Source: an uncultured Poribacteria bacterium
GTDB lineage: Bacteria > Poribacteria > WGA-4E > WGA-3G
DNA: 64,000 bases
Direction: 5' to 3'
Assembly (NCBI GenBank): GCA_951828515.1
Contig: OX639992.1
Location: 1,952,008-2,016,007 of the forward strand
Both the position numbers and the translations under genes were made by a program. The notes under the pieces are model-generated. The model had not been told where the DNA came from and did not search any database. It worked only from the letters and a program-made list of their open reading frames with translations. The number at the start of each line of letters is the position of its first letter. The first letter of the stretch is position 1. Shown one piece after another: positions 54,169-63,887 of the stretch.

Positions 54169-56004
54169 CTAATCGCAGGAAACTTTCTTATATCCTTTCG
54201 GCAATGGCTTTCCTGCAACAAGGGTAGATTTCAGTGGACGGACGTGTCGACAACTACCGCGGTGCGTGAAGCCAGGACAATCACACGTTACATCTACACC
54301 GACAACTTCCAGTGTATAAAACTTGCCCTTTTGCGATGAACTCTCGGCGCGATAAACATTCCGATCGGGACCGGCGAGGACTTGGGCTAAGGTACGGATG
54401 GCTTCTTCAGAATATGGGCGTAACTGCGCACGGGTCGCTTCTTGGAGATGAGACGCGTTTTCTTCAAGGTAGGCATCGCTCGCTTGTTGGAGTACATTGA
54501 GCAATTGTGGTTCTTCGACCTCGGCGGCATGCACAGAGAGCGCATTCATCATTCGCTTAAGTTCACTGAGAACATCGGGCTGGAGCGCACCGTCCTCATC
54601 AGGTATCAACAATGTACCTTCAACAAGGGCATCCATTAGCGCGGCTTTCGTCTCCAACACAGTTTTTACGAATTCGTCTACCGTGCCGCGTGCAATCATA
54701 TAGGTGACGTTAACAGTCCCCGTCTGTCCAATGCGATAGGCACGATCCTCTGCCTGCCAATGATTCGCTGGGACCCAATCTAAATCGTTGAAGACGACCT
54801 GTCGACCCGCGGTCAAATTGATTCCGACACCCGCGACGTGCATATTGGCGATGAAGAGTCTGACGTTTTCATCGTTCTGAAACTGATCGACTCGGTCCTG
54901 TCGCTCTTCGGTCGGAACTTCTCCAGAGACGAAAACGGCTCGGTCACCGAAATGTTTGTGGAAACGTTCCAGTGTATTGAGGAATGCAGTGAAAAGAATG
55001 ACCTTTTCACCCTGTTCCAATGCGTTTTCGACAAACTTGATAGTGTGTCGACACTTGGCAAAAGCGAGTTTTCGACGTGCTGTCGTTAACCTGCCAACCG
55101 CTTGTCGCCGTTCCGAATTTTCCGATTCATCTTCAATCGTACCAATAGATTCAGGTGCGTCAAACTTTGTTAGATATTCGCGGACGGCGTTATTGAAGTG
55201 CTGTATCGCATAAGGGTGCAGCTCAACATCCAACCATGTTCGTACTTTGGGTGGCAGGTCCAATACCTCGTTTTTGGTGCGTCGTAGCATCACGCCGTGT
55301 AGTTGAACGGTCAGTTCCTCAATATTGCTCGCGCCATCTGCTACCAATCCGAAGTCTCCCTGATAGGCATCACAATACCGTTTGGCGAAACTGAGGAAAC
55401 TCTTACCGAGGGGGTGGTCCACCAACTGCAAAATTGGGAAGAGGTCACGAGGACGGTTCGTCATCGGGGTCCCCGTTAACGCGTGGACCATTGGCTGGCG
55501 TTGAATCGCTTTCACCAGTTTAGCGGCGTTCCGACTGCGTTGACTCTGGTGATTTTTCAAGTAATGCGCTTCATCAAAGACAACACCTTTCCATTCAAAC
55601 GCGAGGAGTCCTTCCAGGTGTTTACCGAGAATCTCATAGTTGATGATAACCCAATCTTGCCCTTTAACAATACTGACGGTTGAAGGGAGGGCCCCCGGAC
55701 CTACAATGATAGGTTCAGCTGTGGGAAGCACAAGTTCGATTTCACGCGCCCAGTTCCGTTTAACAGAGGCAGGACAGACGACAAGATAGGGACCTTCGGG
55801 TTCAGCCTCAACCATCGCGATGACGGACTGTCGAGTTTTGCCAAGCCCCATATCGTCGGCAAGAAGTGCCCGGCGACGACCGAGCAGGAAGGCGATCCCT
55901 TCTATCTGATGTGGATAGAGCCCTTCGGCAATCTCTTCAGCACGTTTTTTAATTTTACCTTGCGGATTTTTAATTTTACCTTGCGGAGGTAGGACGTGGT
56001 TCAT
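54169..56004 (-). CDS. SNF2-family helicase with C-terminal SWIM zinc finger
   Basis: A protein of about 611 residues. Helicase motifs are: LADDMGLGKT (I), FDEAHYLKN (II), ALTGTPMTNRP (III), VAGVGINLTAGRQ (V) and QAEDRAYRIGQT (VI). A SWIM finger ends it (VTCDCPGFTHRGSCRH). The architecture recalls annealing/remodelling helicases of the SMARCAL1 type. The first about 19 residues, NHVLPPQGKIKNPQGKIKK after the Met, come from the tandem repeat at 55944-56059. No ordinary start codon lies between that repeat and the helicase core. The gene converges on P3 with about 30 bp between stops. Confidence 0.9.
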   Translation of the reverse strand: MNHVLPPQGKIKNPQGKIKKRAEEIAEGLYPHQIEGIAFLLGRRRALLADDMGLGKTRQSVIAMVEAEPEGPYLVVCPASVKRNWAREIELVLPTAEPIIVGPGALPSTVSIVKGQDWVIINYEILGKHLEGLLAFEWKGVVFDEAHYLKNHQSQRSRNAAKLVKAIQRQPMVHALTGTPMTNRPRDLFPILQLVDHPLGKSFLSFAKRYCDAYQGDFGLVADGASNIEELTVQLHGVMLRRTKNEVLDLPPKVRTWLDVELHPYAIQHFNNAVREYLTKFDAPESIGTIEDESENSERRQAVGRLTTARRKLAFAKCRHTIKFVENALEQGEKVILFTAFLNTLERFHKHFGDRAVFVSGEVPTEERQDRVDQFQNDENVRLFIANMHVAGVGINLTAGRQVVFNDLDWVPANHWQAEDRAYRIGQTGTVNVTYMIARGTVDEFVKTVLETKAALMDALVEGTLLIPDEDGALQPDVLSELKRMMNALSVHAAEVEEPQLLNVLQQASDAYLEENASHLQEATRAQLRPYSEEAIRTLAQVLAGPDRNVYRAESSSQKGKFYTLEVVGVDVTCDCPGFTHRGSCRHVRPLKSTLVAGKPLPKGYKKVSCD

Positions 56005-56059
56005 GATTTGACGGTTTTCGCGCAAGCACCGCCCTCCACTTCGTTACGGGCTACGGTTT
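55944..56059 (-). repeat. Start-proximal repeat encoding the SNF2 N-terminus
   Basis: A unit of about 115 bp ending in a doubled CCGCAAGGTAAAATTAAA. Its ATG at 56004 is in frame with the helicase. The next copy lies at 56082-56178. Confidence 0.75.
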
Positions 56060-56081
56060 CGCGGCACAGAAAAGACGCACT

Positions 56082-56178
56082 CTTTTTAATTTTACCTTGC
56101 GGAGGCAGGATGTGGTTTGTGCTTTGACGGTTTTCGCGCAAGCACCGCCCTCCACTTCGTTACGGGCTACGGTTTTTT
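56082..56178 (-). repeat. Second adjacent start-proximal repeat copy
   Basis: It is about 90% identical to 55944-56059 but has a single end unit and no gene start beneath it, lying between the SNF2 gene and the VWA gene. It indicates local tandem duplication. Confidence 0.7.
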
Positions 56179-56192
56179 GAGGCTAATTTTCC

Positions 56193-57173
56193 TTATCTAC
56201 CTCTACCTCTGTCGACAAGCCATAAATCTCCCTCACTGACGGTCGAGAGGCGTCTCAACATCACAGCACCCGGGAAATTAGGTGCCATTCCGATCCCCAT
56301 CGCGAAGATGCGTCCGTTACCTGCGGCGTGTTGACCAACGAGCGTGAGATCCGGTCCCGAAATCGTGGTAGGAATGCCGTCGCTAAACAAAACAACGATA
56401 GTAGGTGCGGTTTTGGCAACTTCGGTCAACGCCGATAGCATATCGTGGTCGGTCCCTTTTGTGTGAATTTGGGATTGGATGTCGGCGAGATAGTTTGACG
56501 ATGTGGCAACTGCCTGCTCCGTTACAGGGACGAAGCCTTCTTGGTAGACGATGAGTTCCGCACTAAACGCTACGATATTGAAACTATCGTGTGGTTCAAG
56601 GAAAGTAAGCGAATTCCGCATGAGATCTATAATCCGTTTGAGTTTCCGCGGCGGCAGATTTTGCATACTCGTAGAGAGGTCGATGCAGTAGACGATGCGC
56701 TGTGGTCCTTCTTGCGCTTCAATGAACCTCACTAACCGGCTCTTGGGGCGTGCTTTGGCTTTTTTCTCTTTTTTGAAAGGACGTTCGATGACCCTTTGCA
56801 CACGTGGCGTGTCGTCAAATTCGACATTGGTTGCGGTGGGTCCAACAGGTTCTCCCACGTCTTCGGTGTCGAAGGGTTGGAAAGGTGCGGGTTCCGCTGC
56901 GGAGACGACCCCTCGGTTGCTGGGAGGTTGATTGCTCGTGAGAATTTTCAGTCGTGGTTGACTGACATCACGTGTTCGTCTGTGCCTGACTTGTGTGCGT
57001 TTCGGAGGTGTCACGCGCCTGACCTTCGGCTTTTCTTCGATGACAAATAGGGCATTGATAGCGTCAGCATTCCGCTGTGGATTGGTGCTAAACCAGAAGA
57101 AAAGTCCGAGCACCCCAACACCGAGGTGCAATAGGACAGAGATAAGCAATGCTTTACTGGACTTCGATTTCAT
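56193..57173 (-). CDS. Membrane-anchored VWA-domain protein
   Basis: A 326-residue protein with one N-terminal membrane helix (KALLISVLLHLGVGVLGLFF) and a Pro/Arg-rich, TonB-like linker. The C-terminal von Willebrand A domain shows the MIDAS motif DLSTSMQ near 170, plus LFSDGIPT near 265. The body is likely periplasmic. ATG 57173 is preceded by CCGCAAGGAATAATTAAAAT, from repeat 57174-57268. Partner proteins are not evident in the window. Confidence 0.87.
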   Translation of the reverse strand: MKSKSSKALLISVLLHLGVGVLGLFFWFSTNPQRNADAINALFVIEEKPKVRRVTPPKRTQVRHRRTRDVSQPRLKILTSNQPPSNRGVVSAAEPAPFQPFDTEDVGEPVGPTATNVEFDDTPRVQRVIERPFKKEKKAKARPKSRLVRFIEAQEGPQRIVYCIDLSTSMQNLPPRKLKRIIDLMRNSLTFLEPHDSFNIVAFSAELIVYQEGFVPVTEQAVATSSNYLADIQSQIHTKGTDHDMLSALTEVAKTAPTIVVLFSDGIPTTISGPDLTLVGQHAAGNGRIFAMGIGMAPNFPGAVMLRRLSTVSEGDLWLVDRGRGR

Positions 57174-57268
57174 TATTTTAATTATTCCTTGCGGAGGAAC
57201 AGCGTGCGTTTGAACTTTGACGCGCGTTGCTTATATCCGCTCTCCATTACATTACGAGCTACGGATTT
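57174..57268 (-). repeat. Start-proximal repeat upstream of the VWA gene
   Basis: On the gene strand: CCGTAGCTCGTAATGTAATG near the start, ending CTCCGCAAGGAATAATTAAA. It is followed upstream by another copy, 57337-57427, in a gene-free stretch. Confidence 0.7.
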
Positions 57269-57336
57269 TGAGGCTATCTTAGGAGGCAACTTTTGTGAGA
57301 AGAACACCTCTTACCCGATCGCTGATAGCTGATTGC

Positions 57337-57427
57337 TAATTATTCCTTGCGGCGGAACAACGGACATCCTACTATACAGTGCATTTCTTAAAACCCACCT
57401 GCGCTGTTGTTGCAGGCTACGTTTTTG
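57337..57427 (-). repeat. Free-standing start-proximal repeat copy
   Basis: It contains TAGCCTGCAACAACAGCGCA and ends CCGCCGCAAGGAATAATTA, but no gene follows; beyond it lie short GCTGATTGCT-type repeats. The remainder of the 57174-57623 gap shows no gene. Confidence 0.6.
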
Positions 57428-57623
57428 TCTATCTTTTGGGGTTCGATACGTTTCTAAACCGTCAAGGTCAATATCCCTTTCAACTCTATCTCTATGAAGT
57501 ATCTCCGCAAAGAGTATAGCATATCTTATTGGCTACGTCAAGTTTTGACGATTCGGCGGTGCTGCCCCACGAACATAGGCGGGTACGAAGCCCACCCATT
57601 CACCTTCTAATTTCACAACCTAT

Positions 57624-60600
57624 CTATCGCATTGACATCCGCACGGGGGTCTCTAATTTCCGACGCAGGACAACACCCCACTGTCCAACAACCCACAACG
57701 TCTTACCATCTTTGGAACGGGTGATGACATAAAGATTGTTGTCAATATCGGTGTGCTCCTGCTCCCACGTTTCACCCCCATCAGTTGAACGAATAATCGT
57801 TCCTTCTTCACCGACGGCGTAGACCACCTGATCTGAGAGTGCGACGATGCCGTGTAGGTTCTTGGTAACCCCAGTCAATTTAGGTTGCCATGTAAAACCG
57901 CCATCGGTTGTCTTTAGGACGATACCTGCTTCACCGGTTGCCCATCCTGTCCGCTTGGCGATAAATGAGACCGCATTGAGATCGTAATTCGACTTGGTCT
58001 CATGCATCCGCCAATACTCACCACTGTTGATGGTGCGTTGGGTTACCCCGCCTTGTCCGACTGCCCAACCGAGGGGTGCGAATTTCATATCCACATCCAT
58101 AAGTGTGTCATTTGCAGTGGTGCGCTGAGGTGTCCACGTGGGACCGCCATCTTTGTTATGGATAATATATCCGAGTCTACCGACTGCCCAGCCTTCAGAA
58201 AACTTACCGAAGTCAACATCGTTCAGCGAGAATGTACCGGGTGGATCGCCTTCCATGAAAGGCGGTTGCTCAGGCGTATCCCCGGCTGTCCAAATCGCGC
58301 CATCTGTCGTATAGAGGACCGTTCCGTCACGTTGCATTGCCCACCCCCATTTTTCAGGTTCGAGACTCGCAAAGTGTACCCCGATGAGGCGTTGACGCGT
58401 CCGACTTGGAAGCGTCTCCCACGTCTGTCCACTGTCTTGGGTTTCGAGTAGGACGCCGCTGTCCCCTGCTATCCAACCGTTTTTGTCATCGTAGAAGAGG
58501 ACCTTTCGGAAGTCATTACGCTGCTGTTCACCGAGTTGACGTTCCCATGTCTCTCCACCGTCTGCGGTGTGGTAGATACTGCCGCCACTTCCAACAGCCC
58601 ATGCGTGCTCTGCATCCAAGAAATATACGCTGGCGACTCGGCGTGCCCCGCGTCTGCGGCGTCCTTCGGGGGCTGGTGGTGGAGGGGGTTGTTGTTGCCG
58701 AGGTGCGGGTGAAGGAGTCGCCCGTTCGGCATTAGGCGGGAGCTCGCCTTCAGGAGCGAAACGCCCGGGACGTTGCCACTGCGCTCGCAACCGATTTTGA
58801 ATTTCCTCTGGTGTCTCGTCATACGTTAACGTCGGTCCCTCTGCGACCTCTTCCTCCTCTTCCTCTGTTGGGTCTTCCTCCACTTCTGGCTCGGCTTCTT
58901 CAAGCATCTCTGTTTCAGTTTCCCATAAGGCGAACATATCGTCTCCTGTAGCGACAGGAACAGGTTCCCAATTCACGCCTTGATCTCTGGTGATATAAGC
59001 ACCATCGCCACCGAGCCCCCAAGCATTGGTATGCGAACGGAAGGTAATGCGCCGTAAGCCGCGCGTGCTCTGTGCCGTGGTCTGCAATCTCCACGTTTCA
59101 CCACCGTCCTCAGTCAACAAAGAGTTGCCGTTGCCGAGAATTACCCAACCGCGATTTTCGTCAGCGAAATGGACAGCAATACCGGGCTGATTCGTTTTTG
59201 CCTGAATTTTCCAGTAGTCGCCACCATCAACGGTATGGAGAATAAACCCACCGTCTCGACGCTGCGGAGTGACCGCCCACCCCATCTGACTATTGACAAA
59301 GTGGAGATCAGTGATGTTTGCCGTTGTCGTTCCAGTCTTTTGGATTTTCCATGTCTTGCCGCTATCGGTCGTATGTAAGGTCTGTCCAATCCTGGCACCG
59401 AGCCATCCCTCTTCGGCATTTAGGAAGTACATTGTGCTGACGCGTGGCAGGTTCTGCTTGGTTGCCTGAAGAATCGGTTTCCACGTTTCACCCCCATTTT
59501 CGGTCTGAAGTAAGATACCAGATCCAAGGATTCGTCCATGCTTTTCGTCAGAAAATTCGACCTGTTGCAGATCCTCAGTGACACCACTGTGTTGAGGCAA
59601 CCACGTCTTACCGCCGTCTGTGGTATGCGCAATTGCCCCACCCGAACCGACTGCCCATCCGTTCTGCGTATTCACGAAATGGGTATCGGCGAAATTCGTT
59701 CGCCAAGTTGCTTGACGGATAATGTCCCAATGATAGGCAACGGGTTCAACAGGGGTTTCCGCTTCAGCCGTAACCACCTCTGGTTCTTGAGCAACAGGTG
59801 GCAATTTTGCTGGCAATTCTGCCTCTTCAATAGAGTAGCGCATCGCAATTCCGCCCTTACCGACAGCGACGACACCATCGGGTGAGAGTGCCAGCCCATA
59901 CAGGTCGTTGCCGGTGCCGCTCTCTTGCATTTCCCACTTTTTGCCGCCGTTGACGGTGGTAAGCATTACACCCTTATCGCCGACGATTAATCCGTGTTGT
60001 GTACCAGCAAAATAGAGTTTATTCAGATTCTCTTGCGTGCCGCTGCGCTGAAAATTCCAACGCTTTCCACCGTCTTTTGTATGCAGAATTTCGCCAAACT
60101 GTCCGACAATCCACCCTATGTTTTCATCTACGAAGTAAACGGCATAGAGTTCATTGAAAGTGCCGGTCGTCTGCTGATTCCATGTCAAACCCCCATCTTC
60201 CGTCGTGAGGCAAACACCGGGCCATCCAATTGCCCACCCCTTCTTTTCATCAAGAAAAAACACACCCTTCAGCATCAAAGAAAGAAAATCGCCCGTGGCG
60301 GTTTGTTGAAGCCATGTTTCGCCGCCATCAATTGTGTGTAGGATACTACCGAGATCTCCGACGATCCAGCCGACTTGAGGACTCACAAAGTGGACAGCAC
60401 GGAGTGCAAATGCAGAAGGACCACGCTGACGCTCCCAATTCGCACCGCCATCATTGGTATGAACAATAAGACCTCGATCACCAACCGCCCAGCCGTGTTT
60501 ATCCGTTGCGAAATAGATATTCCAGATGCCGTCCCAGATATCAGTCTCAATTTCGCTCCAAGTTTGTCCGCCATCATTGCTCATCGCCATCGTGCCACGC

Positions 60601-61742
60601 TTGCCGACTGCGATTGCGCGGTTCGCATCCGTAAACTGGACGTTCTGCAGGTCATTTGCAGTAGTTCCACTGGTCATCTCCCACGTCGCACCCGCATCCG
60701 TCGTGTGCAAAATAGTACCGTACCACCCAACTGCCCATGCCTCTGTGGGCGTCGTAAACTGGATTCCTGTCAAATTGTTTTCGGTTCCACTTTCCATCAA
60801 TTGCCAGTTGTCACCCCCGTCCTCGGTACGCGTAATAAAGCCGACATCTGCCACGGCGATCCCGTAATTTTCATCTGTGAAATGGATACCGTTGATAGTA
60901 TCCCGGACATGCCCATTAATCAGCGGGATACGACTGTCTTGACGCTCCCAATTAATACCGCCGTTTGCCGTGTGGAAGATAGATCCATCACTACCGACAA
61001 TCCAGCCTTCATTATCGCTAACGAAGAAGACCTGTTTATTGTCATTAATCATCCGGTCGCGCTCACCCGCAAAGCGATTGCTCTGTTCCCGCCACGATTC
61101 ACCACCGGTTTTAGTGTGAAGAATCCTGTCATGGGTACCGACAACCCATCCCATCGAATCATTAACGAACCAGACACCGTTGAGCATAAATTCACTGACG
61201 TACTCGTACCGTTTCCACTCTTTTCCGCCATTCTTGGTGTAGAGGACATCCGAATCTTCCCCAACAATCCAACCCTCTTTTGAATTGGCAAAAAAGACAT
61301 CAAGGAGCATCGCGGAAGTACCACTCCGCTGCAAGGTCCAATGTTTACCACCATCGTCGGTTGCTGCAACTAACCCTTCATCGCCGACTGCCCAACCGTA
61401 ATTCGCGTTCGTGAAGTAAACCGCTTTGAAATCTAACGAGGCATCAGGCAGACGAAATCCTGGGCTTGTTGTATCGACTTCTTGTTGCTTCCACGTCTTT
61501 CCGCCATCTGCAGTATGGATAATCAGTCCCTGCTGCCCGACAACCCATCCCTGTTTATGATTGACGAATTGCAAATCGGTGAAGTGTGTCTCCCAATCCG
61601 CCTTCCGAGTTGCCTCCATCTTGACACAACCGTTAAAAAGGAACAAGATGCCAAAGAAGAGAAGTACCATGACAAAACTATTAACAGCAAGTTTTGACTT
61701 ATAATACACGCCAAAACGGGTCAGACTACGTATCAAACGCAT
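57624..61742 (-). CDS. Giant YCF48/BNR-repeat lipoprotein
   Basis: A lipoprotein of about 1372 residues (start MRLIRSLTRFG at 61742, after CGGAGGTAAAA; lipobox FLFNGC). By eye I count about 27 blades of the pattern GWAVGxxGxIxHTxDGGxTW, in two blocks separated by a Glu-rich/Pro-rich linker (TEEEEEEVAEGPT, QQPPPPPAPEG). Such repeats form propellers like the plant/cyanobacterial YCF48 and BNR families. The long array suggests several propellers on a lipid anchor. It lies next to the VWA gene. The ORF extends 35 codons upstream, but no signal peptide would then be placed at the start. Confidence 0.9.
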   Translation of the reverse strand: MRLIRSLTRFGVYYKSKLAVNSFVMVLLFFGILFLFNGCVKMEATRKADWETHFTDLQFVNHKQGWVVGQQGLIIHTADGGKTWKQQEVDTTSPGFRLPDASLDFKAVYFTNANYGWAVGDEGLVAATDDGGKHWTLQRSGTSAMLLDVFFANSKEGWIVGEDSDVLYTKNGGKEWKRYEYVSEFMLNGVWFVNDSMGWVVGTHDRILHTKTGGESWREQSNRFAGERDRMINDNKQVFFVSDNEGWIVGSDGSIFHTANGGINWERQDSRIPLINGHVRDTINGIHFTDENYGIAVADVGFITRTEDGGDNWQLMESGTENNLTGIQFTTPTEAWAVGWYGTILHTTDAGATWEMTSGTTANDLQNVQFTDANRAIAVGKRGTMAMSNDGGQTWSEIETDIWDGIWNIYFATDKHGWAVGDRGLIVHTNDGGANWERQRGPSAFALRAVHFVSPQVGWIVGDLGSILHTIDGGETWLQQTATGDFLSLMLKGVFFLDEKKGWAIGWPGVCLTTEDGGLTWNQQTTGTFNELYAVYFVDENIGWIVGQFGEILHTKDGGKRWNFQRSGTQENLNKLYFAGTQHGLIVGDKGVMLTTVNGGKKWEMQESGTGNDLYGLALSPDGVVAVGKGGIAMRYSIEEAELPAKLPPVAQEPEVVTAEAETPVEPVAYHWDIIRQATWRTNFADTHFVNTQNGWAVGSGGAIAHTTDGGKTWLPQHSGVTEDLQQVEFSDEKHGRILGSGILLQTENGGETWKPILQATKQNLPRVSTMYFLNAEEGWLGARIGQTLHTTDSGKTWKIQKTGTTTANITDLHFVNSQMGWAVTPQRRDGGFILHTVDGGDYWKIQAKTNQPGIAVHFADENRGWVILGNGNSLLTEDGGETWRLQTTAQSTRGLRRITFRSHTNAWGLGGDGAYITRDQGVNWEPVPVATGDDMFALWETETEMLEEAEPEVEEDPTEEEEEEVAEGPTLTYDETPEEIQNRLRAQWQRPGRFAPEGELPPNAERATPSPAPRQQQPPPPPAPEGRRRRGARRVASVYFLDAEHAWAVGSGGSIYHTADGGETWERQLGEQQRNDFRKVLFYDDKNGWIAGDSGVLLETQDSGQTWETLPSRTRQRLIGVHFASLEPEKWGWAMQRDGTVLYTTDGAIWTAGDTPEQPPFMEGDPPGTFSLNDVDFGKFSEGWAVGRLGYIIHNKDGGPTWTPQRTTANDTLMDVDMKFAPLGWAVGQGGVTQRTINSGEYWRMHETKSNYDLNAVSFIAKRTGWATGEAGIVLKTTDGGFTWQPKLTGVTKNLHGIVALSDQVVYAVGEEGTIIRSTDGGETWEQEHTDIDNNLYVITRSKDGKTLWVVGQWGVVLRRKLETPVRMSMR

Positions 61743-62183
61743 TTTTACCTCCGGTCGTTGTTCTTTTGCGCAAGCCGAGGAAATGACTTGGATTTTTTCT
61801 CGCATGCAAAATGGGTTCCTGTTCTGTGCGCCGTCCGACTTACTCACCTAAACTGGACATACGCAGTCCCGAAGAAACACGTGGATCTCGTACTACGGGC
61901 TTCCTCTAAATTCTTAGATTAAATCGCAGCAAATTCCGTGCCAGTCCGAACAATACTGTACTAACGGGATTCCTCAGCGAAATGTTAGAAAGCCTTGCAC
62001 AAAATGGGGCAGGGTCTACATGCCACTATCCAAAACAGTGCAGATTTGACCAGTCGTTAGGGATACTGCAGAAAATCTATCAAGTCGAATTTACATCAAG
62101 GTACTTAGACAGACTTCTCTAACCTTTTGTTCATCTTAAGTGATAACGCAAGTTGCCACTTATTTATAGACATAGCACCCCTA
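61743..62183. other. Gene-free stretch upstream of the YCF48 lipoprotein
   Basis: About 440 bp with no convincing ORF, tRNA or repeat until the MITE at 62184. It probably holds the lipoprotein promoter. Confidence 0.4.
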
Positions 62184-62298
62184 ATGAGGATTAAGAATTT
62201 AATCGGGTAGTTTTTACCGATACCCGGTGCGGTTAGGAAACCGCACCTACCGGGTCTGGGGGAACATAGAATTACCCAAATATTTTATTAAACTTCAT
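62184..62298. repeat. 115-bp MITE with central palindrome
   Basis: Imperfect inverted ends (ATGAGGATTAAGAATTTAAT on the left; the complement begins ATGAAGTTTAATAAAATATT on the right). The central hairpin is at 62226-62247. It is the same length and plan as 34906-35020. Confidence 0.7.
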
Positions 62299-62347
62299 AC
62301 GGGGTGAGGAAGGATGTCAACTACCCAAGCCTAAAGACTTGGGTTAA

Positions 62348-63292
62348 TTAATAACCGCTGTTGTCACCAAAAAGACCGGAACGTGCGATAGCCACACCGA
62401 TTGCAATAACGACGGGCAGCGCAATCGCTGCTATCTGGACAAACATAGAACGCCGCGCACCAAGTCTCTGAATTGTCTCTATTCGTCCGACGGGTGCCAA
62501 AAATAGTGAGATCGCTAACAAAATAGCACTTGCCGCCGGAACCTCTTCAAAAAAATAGCCGTTCATCCAGATACCCGCAAGTAGGAGTGTCACGACCGGC
62601 GATGCGCTGAGTGGAAAGACGCTCCAACTACTGGAATGCCGCTGTAGAACGAGCGCAACAATCCAACTCGCCACGAAAATCGCTACCAGAATACCACCGT
62701 GTTGCGCTAACCGCAGCGTACCGGAGACAGCAAGGACGAAGGCAGTGCCGCCAGAAAGTCCAAAATATACAAATGGACTCGAAGCACCAGACGGAAACCA
62801 GGTAGTGAAACTCTGCTGGACAAAATTCCAAAAGATAAAAATCACAACGGCGAGACATACCCACCAGATGACGCCTTCAAGTTGTCCCCATGTATACTTA
62901 AATGCTGAATTCAGAAGGAACCGCGGTATAACAATCGAGACCACCACTTGGGCCAACAAGCGTCCCCAAAGTGAAAAATGCCAAAAACACCCAAGAATCA
63001 CCCCAAGAATAGCGAGATAGCAGAGCCAATGGACACCCTCACGGGGTGGGAAAGGAGGCAAACCCTCTAAACCGATATATCCAACGATGTATCCAACACC
63101 CAACGCGACAGCGATGAGCCATCCCGATGATATACCGGTTTCCCTTCCAGTGCTCTCTCCCTGTCCTTTAGAAGCCGAAGCTTTTGCAAACACAAGGATT
63201 CCGCCGGTGACAATAGCCGGTAGGAGTAAACCAAGTATCAGTTGTTTGAATATTAACACTGCTGAAAAAAGCCTATTTTTGCGCCGCTTCAA
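62348..63292 (-). CDS. Multi-pass membrane protein of unknown function
   Basis: A 314-residue hydrophobic protein with about 8-10 predicted membrane segments by eye (for example LIFKQLILGLLLPAIVTGGIL, given in part; YIVGYIGLEGL; CLAVVIFIFWNF; VTLLLAGIWMN; IAALPVVIAIGVAIARSG-like ALPVVIAIGVAIARSG). I do not recognise the family. A TTG start overlaps yceI by 20 nt; a GTG at 63259 is an alternative. Overlap suggests co-transcription with yceI. Confidence 0.7.
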   Translation of the reverse strand: MKRRKNRLFSAVLIFKQLILGLLLPAIVTGGILVFAKASASKGQGESTGRETGISSGWLIAVALGVGYIVGYIGLEGLPPFPPREGVHWLCYLAILGVILGCFWHFSLWGRLLAQVVVSIVIPRFLLNSAFKYTWGQLEGVIWWVCLAVVIFIFWNFVQQSFTTWFPSGASSPFVYFGLSGGTAFVLAVSGTLRLAQHGGILVAIFVASWIVALVLQRHSSSWSVFPLSASPVVTLLLAGIWMNGYFFEEVPAASAILLAISLFLAPVGRIETIQRLGARRSMFVQIAAIALPVVIAIGVAIARSGLFGDNSGY

Positions 63293-63887
63293 TACTGACG
63301 GTGATTCGGATGTCGTCGCTGACGGAACCCATCCCGTAAGTCATACCAAACTCGCTTCGATTAATCGTAAAGGTGCTCTCAAACCCGATGAGGGATTCAC
63401 CCTCTCTTCCTTTAGCTTGCCCCGTAATTTCAACGTCCACCGTGATCGATTTTTTAACACCGTGCAGTTCGAGGTCGCCCGTGACCTCGAACACATCCTC
63501 TTCCCCTTCTTTCGCACTGACTTTTGTGCTCTTGAAGGTGATGACGGGAAACTGCTTTGCACTAAAGAAGTCGGAACTTCTGAGATGCTGATCTCGCTTT
63601 TCGTTGCCAGTATCAACACTCGCTGCCTTGACCTCAAATTCCACCATGCTGTCGATACCCATTGGGTCCATCACGATCTGGCCGGTGAACTCATTAAATC
63701 TGCCGTAATTGTAACTAACCGCATTATGCTTTGCTCGAAAAATGATCATTGAGTGCGCTGTGTCAATTTCATACGTATCTGCTGCATCCGCACGTTGTAT
63801 GTTTCCAGTGAAGCCGCTGATGAGTAAGGCAAAAACAAGAGCAGCAGTATAGGGGATTCGTATGTTGTGTCCTAAGCCTGTTTTCAT
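63273..63887 (-). CDS. YceI-family exported lipid-binding protein
   Basis: A 204-residue exported protein (signal YTAALVFALLISGFTGNIQR). The YceI lipocalin-like barrel follows: YEIDTAHSMIIFRAKHNA, GRFNEFTGQIV, SSDFFSAKQFPVITFKSTKV, FEVTGDLELHGVKKSITV and VNRSEFGMTYG-like INRSEFGMTYG. YceI proteins bind isoprenoid-like lipids in the periplasm. A good AAGGAG precedes the ATG. The gene overlaps the membrane protein gene, suggesting a shared function at the envelope. The region past 63887 to the window end is likely its promoter. Confidence 0.92.
   Translation of the reverse strand: MKTGLGHNIRIPYTAALVFALLISGFTGNIQRADAADTYEIDTAHSMIIFRAKHNAVSYNYGRFNEFTGQIVMDPMGIDSMVEFEVKAASVDTGNEKRDQHLRSSDFFSAKQFPVITFKSTKVSAKEGEEDVFEVTGDLELHGVKKSITVDVEITGQAKGREGESLIGFESTFTINRSEFGMTYGMGSVSDDIRITVSIEAAQK

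Noticed and set aside
61743-62183. Hidden tRNA or small RNA
   Set aside because: No cloverleaf or conserved T-loop found by eye.
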